Shown here: piece after piece, positions 4,933-11,217 of the stretch
Position numbering within the stretch: the first letter of the stretch is position 1
How the letters are laid out: the number at the start of each line of letters is the position of its first letter
DNA from: Phenylobacterium sp.
Lineage (GTDB): Bacteria; Pseudomonadota; Alphaproteobacteria; Caulobacterales; Caulobacteraceae
Length of the DNA: 11,217 nucleotides
Assembly: GCA_028698405.1 (NCBI GenBank)
Contig: JAQVDF010000023.1
Coordinates: 1 to 11,217, forward strand
Direction of reading: 5' to 3'
Notes under the pieces: generated by a model
Seen by the model: only the letters and a program-made list of their open reading frames with translations
Database searches by the model: none
What the model was told of the DNA's origin: nothing
Position numbers and translations under genes: made by a program

Positions 4933-6934
4933 ACTTCACCTTCACGTAGCTGCCGGGCGCGTCCTCGAGGGGCGTGAATCGACCGCTCGCAGGGTCGCGC
5001 GCCGCAACGAGCCCGCCAGAGCGGGACTCGAGCCACTCGGCCCAGTGCGGCCACCAGGATCCCGGCGTCTCGGTCGTGGCCGCCTGCCACTCCTCGAGCG
5101 TGTCGGGCAGCTCGTCGTTGATCCAGTACTGGTACTTCTTGGCCGCCGGGTGGTTGATCACTCCGGCGATGTGGCCGGAGCCGGCCATCATGTAGCTCAC
5201 CGGCCCGCCGAACAGCCTGGCGCCCTCGTAGACGGAGCGCGCCGGAGCGATGTGGTCCTCCTTGGACGACTGCACGTAGATCGGGGTCTTCACCTTCGAC
5301 AGGTCCAACCGCACGCCGGCCAGCTCCAGTTCGCCCTTGGCCAGCGCGTTCTCGCCGTAGAACTTCTTCAGATAGAAGAGGTGCAGCGCCTTGGGCATAC
5401 GCGTCTGGTCGGAGTTCCAGAACAGCAGGTCGAAGGGCCGAGGCTCCTTGCCCAGGAGATAGTTGTTCACGAAGAACGACCAGATCAGGTCGTTGGCCCG
5501 CAGCGCGTTGAAGGTGTCGGCCATGGTCTGGCCGGAGAGCACGCCGCCCTCGGCGTCCATCTTCTTCTCGAGGTCCTTGAGCCAGTCCTCGTTGGTGAAG
5601 ATCAACAGGTCGCCGGCTTCGGAGAAGTCCTGCTGGGCGGCGAAGAAGGTGGCGGAGTTGACCTTCTCGTAGCCGACCGCGGCCATGTGGGCGAGGGCGC
5701 AGGAGAGCAGGGTGCCGCCGATGCAGTAGCCGACGGTGTTGACCTTCTCCACGTCGCACTGGCGGCAGACCGCCTCGATAGCCGTGTAGATGCCCTCGAA
5801 CATGTAGTTCTCGAACGTCTTCTCGGCCATCCGCTGGTCCGGGTTGACCCACGAGACGACGAACACCGAGAATCCCTGGTCCGTCAGCCAGCGGATCATC
5901 GAGTTCTCGGGCCGCAGGTCGAGGATGTAGTACTTGTTGATCCAGGGCGGGAAGATCAGCAGCGGAATCTCGTGCTGCTGGTCGGTCGTCGGCGTGAACT
6001 GCAGCAGCTGGAATAGCTCCGTCTGGAACACCACCTTGCCCGGCGCCGTGGCGACGTTCTCGCCGATCTTGAACATCTCGTAGTCGGTCTGGGCGATGGC
6101 CAGCTGACCGCCGCCGCGGGCCAGGTCCGCGGCGAAGTTCTCCATTCCCTTGACCAGGCTCTCGCCGTGGGTGGCCATCGCCTCGCGCAGCGCCACCGGG
6201 TTGGAGATCAGGAAGTTCGACGGCGCGAAGGCGTCGGTCAGCGTCTTCATGAAAAACTCGACGCGCCGCTTCTCCAGCGGGTCGACGCCCTCGGCCTGGG
6301 CGACAAGGCCGTGCAGCCAGTCGGAGGTGACGAGGTAGGACTGCTTGATGGCGTCGAAGACCGGGTTCTCGCTCCACTCCGGGTCGGCGAACCGCTTGTC
6401 GCCCTTGGGCGGCGCGGCCACCGGCTCGGCCTCGACGCCCATGGCGCGCTTCGAAACCGAAGCCCACAGATCCATGTAGCGGGTGAAGAGGTCGGCCTGG
6501 GCGCGGATCAGCCGGTCGGGCTGGGCGGCGAGGCTGCCCAGCACCTGGGTCAGGGCCGGCGCGACGTGGAAGGGGTCGGGCGAGAGGGCCGCAGGCCGGT
6601 CGGCCTGGCGCAACGCCGCCTCGGTGATCGCGCCCTGGGCGGTCATCGCCGCGCGCGCGAGGTTCTTCGAGAGGTTCTCGAGCGTCTCCCGCTGCTCGGG
6701 CGTGAGCAGGTGAGGGGAGAACTGGGGCGCGCCCGGGCCAGTGGCGCTCGCCGTGGCCTGGAACGTGGCCTCCGCCGTGGCTTCGCCGGCCGGAGCCGCG
6801 TCTGCGCTCGGCAGGTCCTGCGGCGGAGGCGGCGCCGCGGTCCTGGACTTCTTCGGGTTCTTGCCCGCGCCCTTCCTGGCCCCGTCGGCGGCCTTGCCTC
6901 TGTTCCGGGTCTTCGACGCCGGCTGTTCGCTCAT
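4928..6934 (-). CDS. phaC: class I poly(3-hydroxyalkanoate) synthase
   Basis: PhaC polymerises (R)-3-hydroxyacyl-CoA, usually 3-hydroxybutyryl-CoA, into polyester storage granules and stays on the granule surface. The 668-residue protein has the PhaC N-terminal domain (about residues 110-300, e.g. NPVFDAIKQSYLVTSDWLHGL, RVEFFMKTLTDAFAPSNFLISNP) and an alpha/beta-hydrolase catalytic domain. The lipase-like box GYCIGG gives nucleophile C404; the other catalytic residues are D560 (SSKEDHIAP) and H588 (GSGHIAGVINHP). The D-to-H spacing of 28 equals that of the Cupriavidus necator enzyme (D480, H508). Compared with that 589-residue enzyme, the N-terminus is about 85 residues longer: a Lys/Arg-rich then Pro/Ala-rich segment (residues 1-70) that looks disordered. 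The ATG at 6934 has GAGGAG five bases upstream. It is divergent from the lipoprotein gene; no phaA, phaB or phasin gene is in the window. Confidence 0.96.
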   Translation of the reverse strand: MSEQPASKTRNRGKAADGARKGAGKNPKKSRTAAPPPPQDLPSADAAPAGEATAEATFQATASATGPGAPQFSPHLLTPEQRETLENLSKNLARAAMTAQGAITEAALRQADRPAALSPDPFHVAPALTQVLGSLAAQPDRLIRAQADLFTRYMDLWASVSKRAMGVEAEPVAAPPKGDKRFADPEWSENPVFDAIKQSYLVTSDWLHGLVAQAEGVDPLEKRRVEFFMKTLTDAFAPSNFLISNPVALREAMATHGESLVKGMENFAADLARGGGQLAIAQTDYEMFKIGENVATAPGKVVFQTELFQLLQFTPTTDQQHEIPLLIFPPWINKYYILDLRPENSMIRWLTDQGFSVFVVSWVNPDQRMAEKTFENYMFEGIYTAIEAVCRQCDVEKVNTVGYCIGGTLLSCALAHMAAVGYEKVNSATFFAAQQDFSEAGDLLIFTNEDWLKDLEKKMDAEGGVLSGQTMADTFNALRANDLIWSFFVNNYLLGKEPRPFDLLFWNSDQTRMPKALHLFYLKKFYGENALAKGELELAGVRLDLSKVKTPIYVQSSKEDHIAPARSVYEGARLFGGPVSYMMAGSGHIAGVINHPAAKKYQYWINDELPDTLEEWQAATTETPGSWWPHWAEWLESRSGGLVAARDPASGRFTPLEDAPGSYVKVKS

Positions 6935-7005
6935 GTCCGCTCCTCAACCGCCAGGGCAGCGCGCTCTTCCGCGTTGGGCCATCATGGCATAAGACCAGCG
7001 TCCGA

Positions 7006-7464
7006 ATGAACGCGTACTCAGGTGATTTGGTGAGACCCCGCCCAAAAGCGAAGAGCCTCGAGCTGGTGCTGGTCGCCGGCGCGGCAGCCGCGCTGGGCGG
7101 ATGCGCCATCGGCCCCCTGGCGAACGGCCCGATCGACCCGGCCTCGCCCGTGGCGGCGGAGGTGGCGGCGATCGCCAACGCCGACCGGCCGTACCCGCGC
7201 TTTTCCGACATTCCCAAGCGGCCCGCCGACGAGCGGCAGGCGCCGGCCTGGGCGGCGGCGACGGCCGACGTGCGCGCCACCGGCGAGGAGCTGGTTCGCC
7301 AGACGGCGCCCGAAACCTGGACGCTCGACAACACCGCCGCCTTCGCCGCCCGAGCGCAGGAGGCTGTGCGCGACGAACCCGCCTTCGAGCGCGCCGGCGG
7401 GGACACCGAGACCTTCGCCCGGGAGCAGAGGGAACGAGCTACCCCGCCTCCGCCGGCGCGCTAG
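7006..7464 (+). CDS. small lipoprotein of unknown function
   Basis: I do not recognise a named family. The 152-residue product has a positively charged start, a hydrophobic segment (LELVLVAGAAAAL) and a lipobox LGGC with the lipidated cysteine at residue 33, so it is a lipoprotein (Lgt/Lsp substrate). The rest is soluble and Ala-rich, with YPRFSDIPKRPADERQAPAW and a segment TAPETWTLDNTAAFAARAQ that resembles what I recall of small envelope proteins in Caulobacterales and sphingomonads. The tail ends in a Pro run (ATPPPPAR). The ATG at 7006 lacks a clear ribosome site. An in-frame GTG at 7030 has AGGT eight bases before it and gives a more usual signal peptide (RPRPKAK then hydrophobic), so the real start may be 7030. 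It is divergent from phaC (71-bp gap without convincing promoter boxes) and codirectional with the aminotransferase gene 59 bases on. A role in PHA metabolism is not shown by anything in the sequence. Confidence 0.8.
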   Translation: MNAYSGDLVRPRPKAKSLELVLVAGAAAALGGCAIGPLANGPIDPASPVAAEVAAIANADRPYPRFSDIPKRPADERQAPAWAAATADVRATGEELVRQTAPETWTLDNTAAFAARAQEAVRDEPAFERAGGDTETFAREQRERATPPPPAR

Positions 7465-7478
7465 CGCCCCGCGGAGGC
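7446..7478 (+). terminator. GC-rich hairpin spanning the lipoprotein stop codon
   Basis: GCCTCCGC (7446-7453) and GCGGAGGC (7471-7478) make a perfect 8-bp outer stem; GGCGC (7455-7459) and GCGCC (7464-7468) form an inner stem with a GCTA loop. The TAG stop (7462-7464) sits at the apex. No U-tract follows, so it is terminator-like at best and may instead stabilise the mRNA 3' end or pause polymerase before the aminotransferase gene. Confidence 0.35.
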
Positions 7479-7495
7479 TGAAACGCTCAACCTGC

Positions 7496-7524
7496 TTGGC
7501 GGACTCCTGCGCGGAGTCTATCCA
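7496..7524 (+). promoter_or_regulatory. candidate promoter whose spacer is a double-GANTC palindrome
   Basis: TTGGCG (7496-7501) and TATCCA (7519-7524) are separated by exactly 17 bp. The spacer 7502-7518 is itself a perfect inverted repeat, GACTCC-TGCGC-GGAGTC, whose arms carry one GANTC each (7502-7506 and 7514-7518). GANTC is the site methylated by the alphaproteobacterial cell-cycle methyltransferase CcrM, and GcrA acts with sigma-70 at some methylated promoters. The flanking bases do not fit the reported GcrA preference well. The same GGAG (7513-7516) is also the best Shine-Dalgarno for an ATG at 7524, so the element could instead be a ribosome-site hairpin; both readings cannot be fully true. 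Confidence 0.4.
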
Positions 7525-8804
7525 TGCGCGAACTCAAGCTCCCAACCGCCGCAAACATCGACCGCGGCCCGAGCTCCCGAAAAATGACCCCGGAATTCCA
7601 CCGTATCCGACGCCTTCCGCCGTACGTCTTCGAGGAGGTGAACCGCCTCAAGGCGAAACTGCGCGGCCAGGGCGTCGACATCATCGACTTCGGCATGGGC
7701 AACCCCGACATGCCGACCCCGAAGCACATCGTCGACAAGCTCGTCGAGACCGCCCGCGATCCGAAGGCCGGGCGCTACTCGGCCTCGAAGGGGATCATCG
7801 GCCTGCGCAGGGCGATGGCGGGCTACTACGAGCGCCGCTTCGGCGTGAAGTTGAACCCCGACACCGAGGTGATCGCCACGCTCGGCTCGAAGGAAGGCTT
7901 CGCCAACCTCGCCCAGGCGCTGACGGCGCCGGGCGACGTGATCATCTGCCCGAACCCGGCCTATCCGATCCACGCCTACGGCTTCATCATGGCGGGCGGC
8001 GTGATCCGCCACGTGCCGGCGCTCTCGCCCGAGGAATACCTGTCCGGCATCAGCCGGGCGGTCGCCCACTCGGCCCCGCCGCCCAACGTGCTGATCGTCA
8101 GCTATCCGTCGAACCCGACCGCCCAGTGGGTGGACCTGGAGTTCTACCGCGAGGTCATCAAACTGGCCCGCAAGCACGACCTGCTGGTGCTGTCCGACAT
8201 CGCCTATTCCGAGATCTACTTCGAGGACAACCCGCCGCCGTCGATCCTGCAGGTGGAGGGAGCCAAGGACATCGCGGTCGAGGTCAACTCGCTGTCCAAG
8301 ACCTACGCGATGGCCGGCTGGCGGGTCGGCATGGTGGTCGGCAACGAGCGGATGTGCGCGGCCCTGGCGCGGGTGAAGTCCTACCTCGACTATGGCGCCT
8401 ACACGCCGATCCAGGTGGCGGCCGCGGCGGCCCTGAACGGGCCCCAGGACTGCGTCGCCGAGATCCGCGCGATCTATAAGGGCCGCCGGGACTGTCTGGT
8501 CAGCGCCATGGGGCGGGCCGGCTGGGACATTCCCGCGCCGCCCGCCTCGATGTTCGCCTGGGCGCCGGTGCCGGAGAAGTTCCGCGAGGCCGGCTCGATG
8601 CTGTTCGCCAAGCTGCTGATCGAGGAGGCGGGCGTCGCCGTCTCGCCCGGCGTCGCCTTCGGTGAGTATGGGGAGGGGTACGTGCGTATCGGACTGGTCG
8701 AGAACGAGCACCGCATCCGACAGGCGGCCCGCAACGTGCGGCGGTTCCTGGCCAACGCCGACGACATTCTCGAGCGGGCCCACAACAGCGTGCCGGCCCA
8801 ATGA
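7524..8804 (+). CDS. alaC: class I/II PLP-dependent aminotransferase, AlaC (alanine transaminase)-like
   Basis: A fold-type I PLP aminotransferase of 426 residues. Landmarks: FGMGNPDMPTP (56-66), N197 in YPSNPTAQW, D225 and Y228 in LSDIAYSEIYF, the Schiff-base lysine K259 in NSLSKTYAMAGWRVG, and the substrate-carboxylate arginine R388 in GYVRIGLV. The family covers AlaC/YfdZ (glutamate-pyruvate transaminase) and proteins often labelled LL-diaminopimelate aminotransferase; the body resembles AlaC (E. coli 412 residues), so alanine synthesis is the better guess, but substrate cannot be settled by reading. The start is uncertain: ATG 7524 has GGAG seven bases upstream, while ATG 7584 gives MTPEFHRIRRLPPYVFEEVN, which is where I recall homologues beginning, and would fit a promoter at 7496-7524. 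The 20 extra residues look unlike the enzyme core. Its TGA overlaps the hom ATG (ATGA), indicating translational coupling. Confidence 0.9.
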   Translation: MRELKLPTAANIDRGPSSRKMTPEFHRIRRLPPYVFEEVNRLKAKLRGQGVDIIDFGMGNPDMPTPKHIVDKLVETARDPKAGRYSASKGIIGLRRAMAGYYERRFGVKLNPDTEVIATLGSKEGFANLAQALTAPGDVIICPNPAYPIHAYGFIMAGGVIRHVPALSPEEYLSGISRAVAHSAPPPNVLIVSYPSNPTAQWVDLEFYREVIKLARKHDLLVLSDIAYSEIYFEDNPPPSILQVEGAKDIAVEVNSLSKTYAMAGWRVGMVVGNERMCAALARVKSYLDYGAYTPIQVAAAAALNGPQDCVAEIRAIYKGRRDCLVSAMGRAGWDIPAPPASMFAWAPVPEKFREAGSMLFAKLLIEEAGVAVSPGVAFGEYGEGYVRIGLVENEHRIRQAARNVRRFLANADDILERAHNSVPAQ

Positions 8805-10099
8805 GCGGCGAACAGCGCAAGACCTGGCGGATCGGCGTCGCGGGCCTCGGCACCGTCGGGGCCGGCCTGCTGAACTTCCTCTCCGAACGGCCTGACTTCG
8901 CGCCGGCCGGAGGACGGGCGGCGGTGACCGGGGTCTCGGCGCGCTCCAAGTCGCGCCAGCGGCCTGTCGACATTTCGAATGTGCCCTGGTTCGACGACGC
9001 CGCCCAGCTCGCCGCCTCGCCGGACAACGACATTTTCGTCGAGCTGATCGGCGGCTCCGACGGCCCGGCCAAGGTGGCCGTCGAGACGGCGTTGAAGGCC
9101 GGCAAGTCGGTGGTCACCGCCAACAAGGCGCTGATCGCCGAGCACGGCGCCGAGCTCGCCGCCCTGGCCGAGGAAAAGGGCGTGCCGCTGCTGTTCGAGG
9201 CCGCGGTGATGGGCGGCACCCCGGCGGTGAAGATGCTGCGCGAGGCGATGGTCGGCGACGAGGTGCAGAGCCTCGCCGGGATCCTCAACGGCACCTGCAA
9301 CTACATCCTGACGGAGATGGAGGCCTCGGGCCGTCCGTTCGCCGACGTGCTGGCCGACGCCCAGCGCCTGGGCTACGCCGAGGCGGACCCGACCATGGAC
9401 GTCGGCGGCTTCGACGCCGCCCACAAGATCTCCATCCTGGCGGCCCTGGCGTTCGGCTGCGCGCCCAACTACGCCGCCGCCGAGATCGAGGGCATCGATG
9501 CGATCGACATCCTCGACATCCGCATGGCCAAGGACCTCGGCTACCGGATCAAGCTGGTGGCCTCGGCCGACCGCAGCCCGGACGGCGTGCTGGTGCGGGT
9601 GCATCCTTCGCTGGCCCCGCTGAACCACCCGCTTGCCCAGGCGGGCGGGGCGCTCAACGCGCTGTTCATCGAGGGCACGCGGATCGGCCGGATCTACATC
9701 CAGGGACCCGGCGCAGGCGCCGGACCGACGGCCGCGGCCGTGGCGGCCGACATCGCCGACGTGATGACCGGCGCGCGCCGGCCGGTGTTCCAGGCGCCGG
9801 CGAGCTCGCTCAGCCCATTCACGCCGGTGGACCCGCGCCTCAGCGTCAGCCGCGCCTACATGCGCCTGCTGGTGCGCGACGAGCCCGGTGTCATTGCGGC
9901 GGTGTCGGAGACGCTGGCCGGGGCGGGCGTGTCGATCGAGAGCTTCCTGCAGAAGCCGGTGGAGGACGTCGGCGGGGTGCCGATCGTGCTGACCACCCAC
10001 GCGGTCGCCGAATCGGTGCTGATCGCGGCGGTCGACAAGATCGCGGGCCTGCCGGCGGTCATCGACCGGCCGAGGCTGTTGCGCATCGCGCGCATCTGA
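8801..10099 (+). CDS. hom: homoserine dehydrogenase with C-terminal ACT domain
   Basis: This enzyme reduces aspartate-4-semialdehyde to homoserine with NAD(P)H, the branch point towards threonine and methionine. The 432-residue product shows the Rossmann loop GVAGLGTVGAG (12-22), VVTANKALIAEHG (104-116), the conserved ILNGTCNYILTEME (161-174), and ADPTMDVGGFDAAHKISILA with candidate catalytic K209. The last roughly 85 residues (from AYMRLLVRDEPGVIAAVSETLAGAGVSIESFLQ) are an ACT domain, so allosteric feedback, usually by threonine, is expected from the family. The length is normal for the monofunctional enzyme; it is not fused to aspartokinase. The ATG overlaps the aminotransferase stop by four bases. 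glpX follows 59 bases later with no terminator between, so the three genes probably form one operon. Confidence 0.96.
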   Translation: MSGEQRKTWRIGVAGLGTVGAGLLNFLSERPDFAPAGGRAAVTGVSARSKSRQRPVDISNVPWFDDAAQLAASPDNDIFVELIGGSDGPAKVAVETALKAGKSVVTANKALIAEHGAELAALAEEKGVPLLFEAAVMGGTPAVKMLREAMVGDEVQSLAGILNGTCNYILTEMEASGRPFADVLADAQRLGYAEADPTMDVGGFDAAHKISILAALAFGCAPNYAAAEIEGIDAIDILDIRMAKDLGYRIKLVASADRSPDGVLVRVHPSLAPLNHPLAQAGGALNALFIEGTRIGRIYIQGPGAGAGPTAAAVAADIADVMTGARRPVFQAPASSLSPFTPVDPRLSVSRAYMRLLVRDEPGVIAAVSETLAGAGVSIESFLQKPVEDVGGVPIVLTTHAVAESVLIAAVDKIAGLPAVIDRPRLLRIARI

Positions 10100-10158
10100 G
10101 GTTTGGGTAGCCGCGGCGCCGCTGGCGGTTCGCTCGGAGTTGGGCTGGAGATCGTTTG

Positions 10159-11112
10159 ATGAGTTCTGAAACCCTCGACCGTGGGCTGGTGCTCGAGGCC
10201 GTCCGCGTGACGGAGATCGCCGCGATCGCGGCCTGGAAGCTGGCGGGACGCGGCGACGAGAAGGCCGCCGACCAGGCCGCCGTGGACGCCATGCGCACGG
10301 CGCTCAACGACCTGGACATCCAGGGCGAGATCGTGATCGGCGAAGGCGAGCGCGACGAAGCCCCGATGCTCTACATCGGCGAGAAGGTCGGGACCGGGAA
10401 GGTCCCGGCCATCGACATCGCGCTCGACCCGCTGGAAGGCACCACTCTCACCGCCAAGGCGATGGCCAACGCGCTGGCGGTGATGGCCTGGGCCCCTAAG
10501 GGCACGCTGCTCAACGCGCCCGACACCTACATGGACAAGATCGCCTGCGGCCCGGGCTATCCGGCCGGGGTGATCGACCTCGACGCCTCGCCCGCCGACA
10601 ACGTCAAGGCGCTGGCCAAGGCCAAGGGCGTGGATCCGTCCGAGATCACCGTCTGCGTGCTCGACCGCCCGCGCCACGCCGACATCATGGCCTCGCTGCG
10701 CTCGGTGGGCGCGCGGGTGCACCTGATCACCGACGGCGACGTCGCCGGCGTCATCAACACCGCCGATCCCGAGACCGGCATCGACATGTACGTGGGCTCG
10801 GGCGGCGCGCCGGAAGGCGTGCTGGCCTGCGCGGCGCTGAAGTGCGTCGGCGGCCAGTTCCAGGGCCGGCTGGTGTTCCGCAACGCCGACGAGCGGGCCC
10901 GTGCCGAGCGCTGCGGGATCACCGACCTCGACAAGAAGTACGACCTGCACGAGATGGTCCGCGCCGACGCCATCTTCGCGGCGACCGGCGTCACCAAGGG
11001 CGCGCTGCTGGACGGCGTGCGCATGTCCGGCGGCTTCGTCCACACCCACACCCTGGTGATGAACTCGGCCACCCGCACCGTCCGCGAAGTTCGTATGAAG
11101 CGGCCGGTCTGA
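10159..11112 (+). CDS. glpX: class II fructose-1,6-bisphosphatase
   Basis: GlpX hydrolyses fructose-1,6-bisphosphate to fructose-6-phosphate in gluconeogenesis; in some bacteria it also takes sedoheptulose-1,7-bisphosphate. The 317-residue product aligns through its length with the family: WKLAGRGDEKAADQAAVDAMR (27-46), GEIVIGEGERDEAPMLYIGEKVGTG (56-80), AIDIALDPLEGTT (84-96), LNAPDTYMDKI, DGDVAGVINT, GSGGAPEGVLACAALKC and ATGVTKGALLDGV. The metal and phosphate ligands of GlpX lie in the AAD, GEGERDE, DPLEGT and GGAPEG segments, all intact. The ATG at 10159 has GGAG eight bases upstream; a TTG directly before it is not needed. It is slightly shorter than E. coli GlpX (336) but normal for the group. 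It lies 59 bases after hom and ends before a hairpin pair with an intrinsic terminator. Confidence 0.96.
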   Translation: MSSETLDRGLVLEAVRVTEIAAIAAWKLAGRGDEKAADQAAVDAMRTALNDLDIQGEIVIGEGERDEAPMLYIGEKVGTGKVPAIDIALDPLEGTTLTAKAMANALAVMAWAPKGTLLNAPDTYMDKIACGPGYPAGVIDLDASPADNVKALAKAKGVDPSEITVCVLDRPRHADIMASLRSVGARVHLITDGDVAGVINTADPETGIDMYVGSGGAPEGVLACAALKCVGGQFQGRLVFRNADERARAERCGITDLDKKYDLHEMVRADAIFAATGVTKGALLDGVRMSGGFVHTHTLVMNSATRTVREVRMKRPV

Positions 11113-11120
11113 GGCTGCCT

Positions 11121-11138
11121 CCCTCCCGTGGGGGAGGG
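11121..11138. repeat. G/C-tract hairpin, possible dispersed intergenic (REP-like) repeat
   Basis: CCCTCCC (11121-11127) and GGGAGGG (11132-11138) form a perfect 7-bp stem with a GTGG loop. Together with the next hairpin (11152-11185) the segment resembles dispersed intergenic repeats that I recall from Caulobacterales genomes, with opposed C- and G-tracts followed by a GAGCGGTGGGA-like block. A single copy is seen here, so repeat status is not shown by the window. Confidence 0.35.
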
Positions 11139-11151
11139 GACTTGCTGAGTT

Positions 11152-11185
11152 GACGAGCGGTGGGACGCCCTCCATCGCTCGTTTT
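11152..11185 (+). terminator. intrinsic terminator after glpX
   Basis: CGAGCGGTGGG (11154-11164) pairs with TCCATCGCTCG (11171-11181) over 11 bp, with two G-U pairs and a 6-base loop ACGCCC. The outer A11153-T11182 and G11152-T11183 pairs can extend it. The stem is followed directly by TTTT (11182-11185). It lies about 40 bases after the glpX stop and probably ends the aminotransferase-hom-glpX transcript. Confidence 0.75.
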
Positions 11186-11187
11186 CC

Positions 11188-11217
11188 ATGTCCGTATCTG
11201 ACGCATCCGCAGCTCAG
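11188..11217 (+). CDS. possible start of the next gene (10 codons, cut by the window edge)
   Basis: An ATG at 11188 opens a frame without a stop to the end of the window (MSVSDASAAQ). It begins two bases after the terminator T-run and has no Shine-Dalgarno sequence, so it is weak evidence. In related genomes I recall recJ (single-strand DNA exonuclease) after glpX, which would suit the position, but ten residues are too few to identify it. Confidence 0.25.
   Translation, partial: MSVSDASAAQ

Noticed and set aside
6935..7005. Divergent promoters for phaC and the lipoprotein gene
   Set aside because: CATAAG and CATGAT were seen as possible -10 boxes, but neither has a -35 at a usable distance, so no site is claimed.
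4911..7406. An 831-codon leftward frame overlapping phaC in another phase
   Set aside because: The phaC frame has an intact catalytic triad and a ribosome site; the other frame is Arg/Pro-rich with no motif.
8474..10000. A 508-codon leftward frame antisense to alaC and hom
   Set aside because: It mirrors the codon bias of hom, which is complete and conserved.
1..11217. A defence system, prophage, transposon, CRISPR array or biosynthetic cluster
   Set aside because: All substantial genes are housekeeping or envelope genes with uniform base composition; no transposase, integrase, nuclease system, direct-repeat array or tRNA attachment site was seen on either strand.

Overview
The window reads as a stretch of ordinary chromosome from a high-GC alphaproteobacterium, most likely of the Caulobacterales (Phenylobacterium/Caulobacter type). 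Three things point there: the strong G/C bias at third codon positions, the gene order rplM-rpsI-argC, and the order phaC <-> aminotransferase-hom-glpX. I recall similar orders from alphaproteobacterial genomes but could not check this. There is no phage, IS element, CRISPR array, tRNA or rRNA in view, and nothing looks like a new defence or mobile system. No gap without a gene exceeds about 225 bases.

Layout. Positions 1-2125 (minus strand) carry two tandem PhoX/DUF839-family genes. The upstream one is complete (719-2125) and the downstream one (up to 619) runs off the left edge. A 225-bp divergent intergenic region with a 20-bp palindrome separates them from the rightward genes rplM (L13), rpsI (S9) and, after a strong intrinsic terminator, argC and a Tat-exported msrB. 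msrB converges on phaC (class I polyhydroxyalkanoate synthase, minus strand, 4928-6934), and the two stop codons lie in one small inverted repeat. Divergent from phaC run a small lipoprotein gene of unknown function, a class I/II aminotransferase of the AlaC type, hom (homoserine dehydrogenase with ACT domain; ATGA overlap with the aminotransferase gene) and glpX (class II fructose-1,6-bisphosphatase). glpX ends at a tandem hairpin with an intrinsic terminator, followed by the possible first codons of another gene.

How the genes work together. rplM-rpsI is the standard two-gene ribosomal protein operon. argC supplies the third step of arginine synthesis. The aminotransferase and hom form a translationally coupled amino-acid pair, and glpX adds a gluconeogenic enzyme to the same transcription direction. 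phaC polymerises 3-hydroxyacyl-CoA into storage granules. The PhoX-like proteins and MsrB carry twin-arginine signals and act in the cell envelope.

The items most worth a second look are small and mostly regulatory. One is a perfect palindrome made of two GANTC (CcrM methylation) sites that forms the whole spacer of a possible promoter before the aminotransferase gene. Others are the 20-bp palindrome between the PhoX gene and rplM, the change in membrane anchoring between the two PhoX duplicates, and a likely leaderless msrB transcript.
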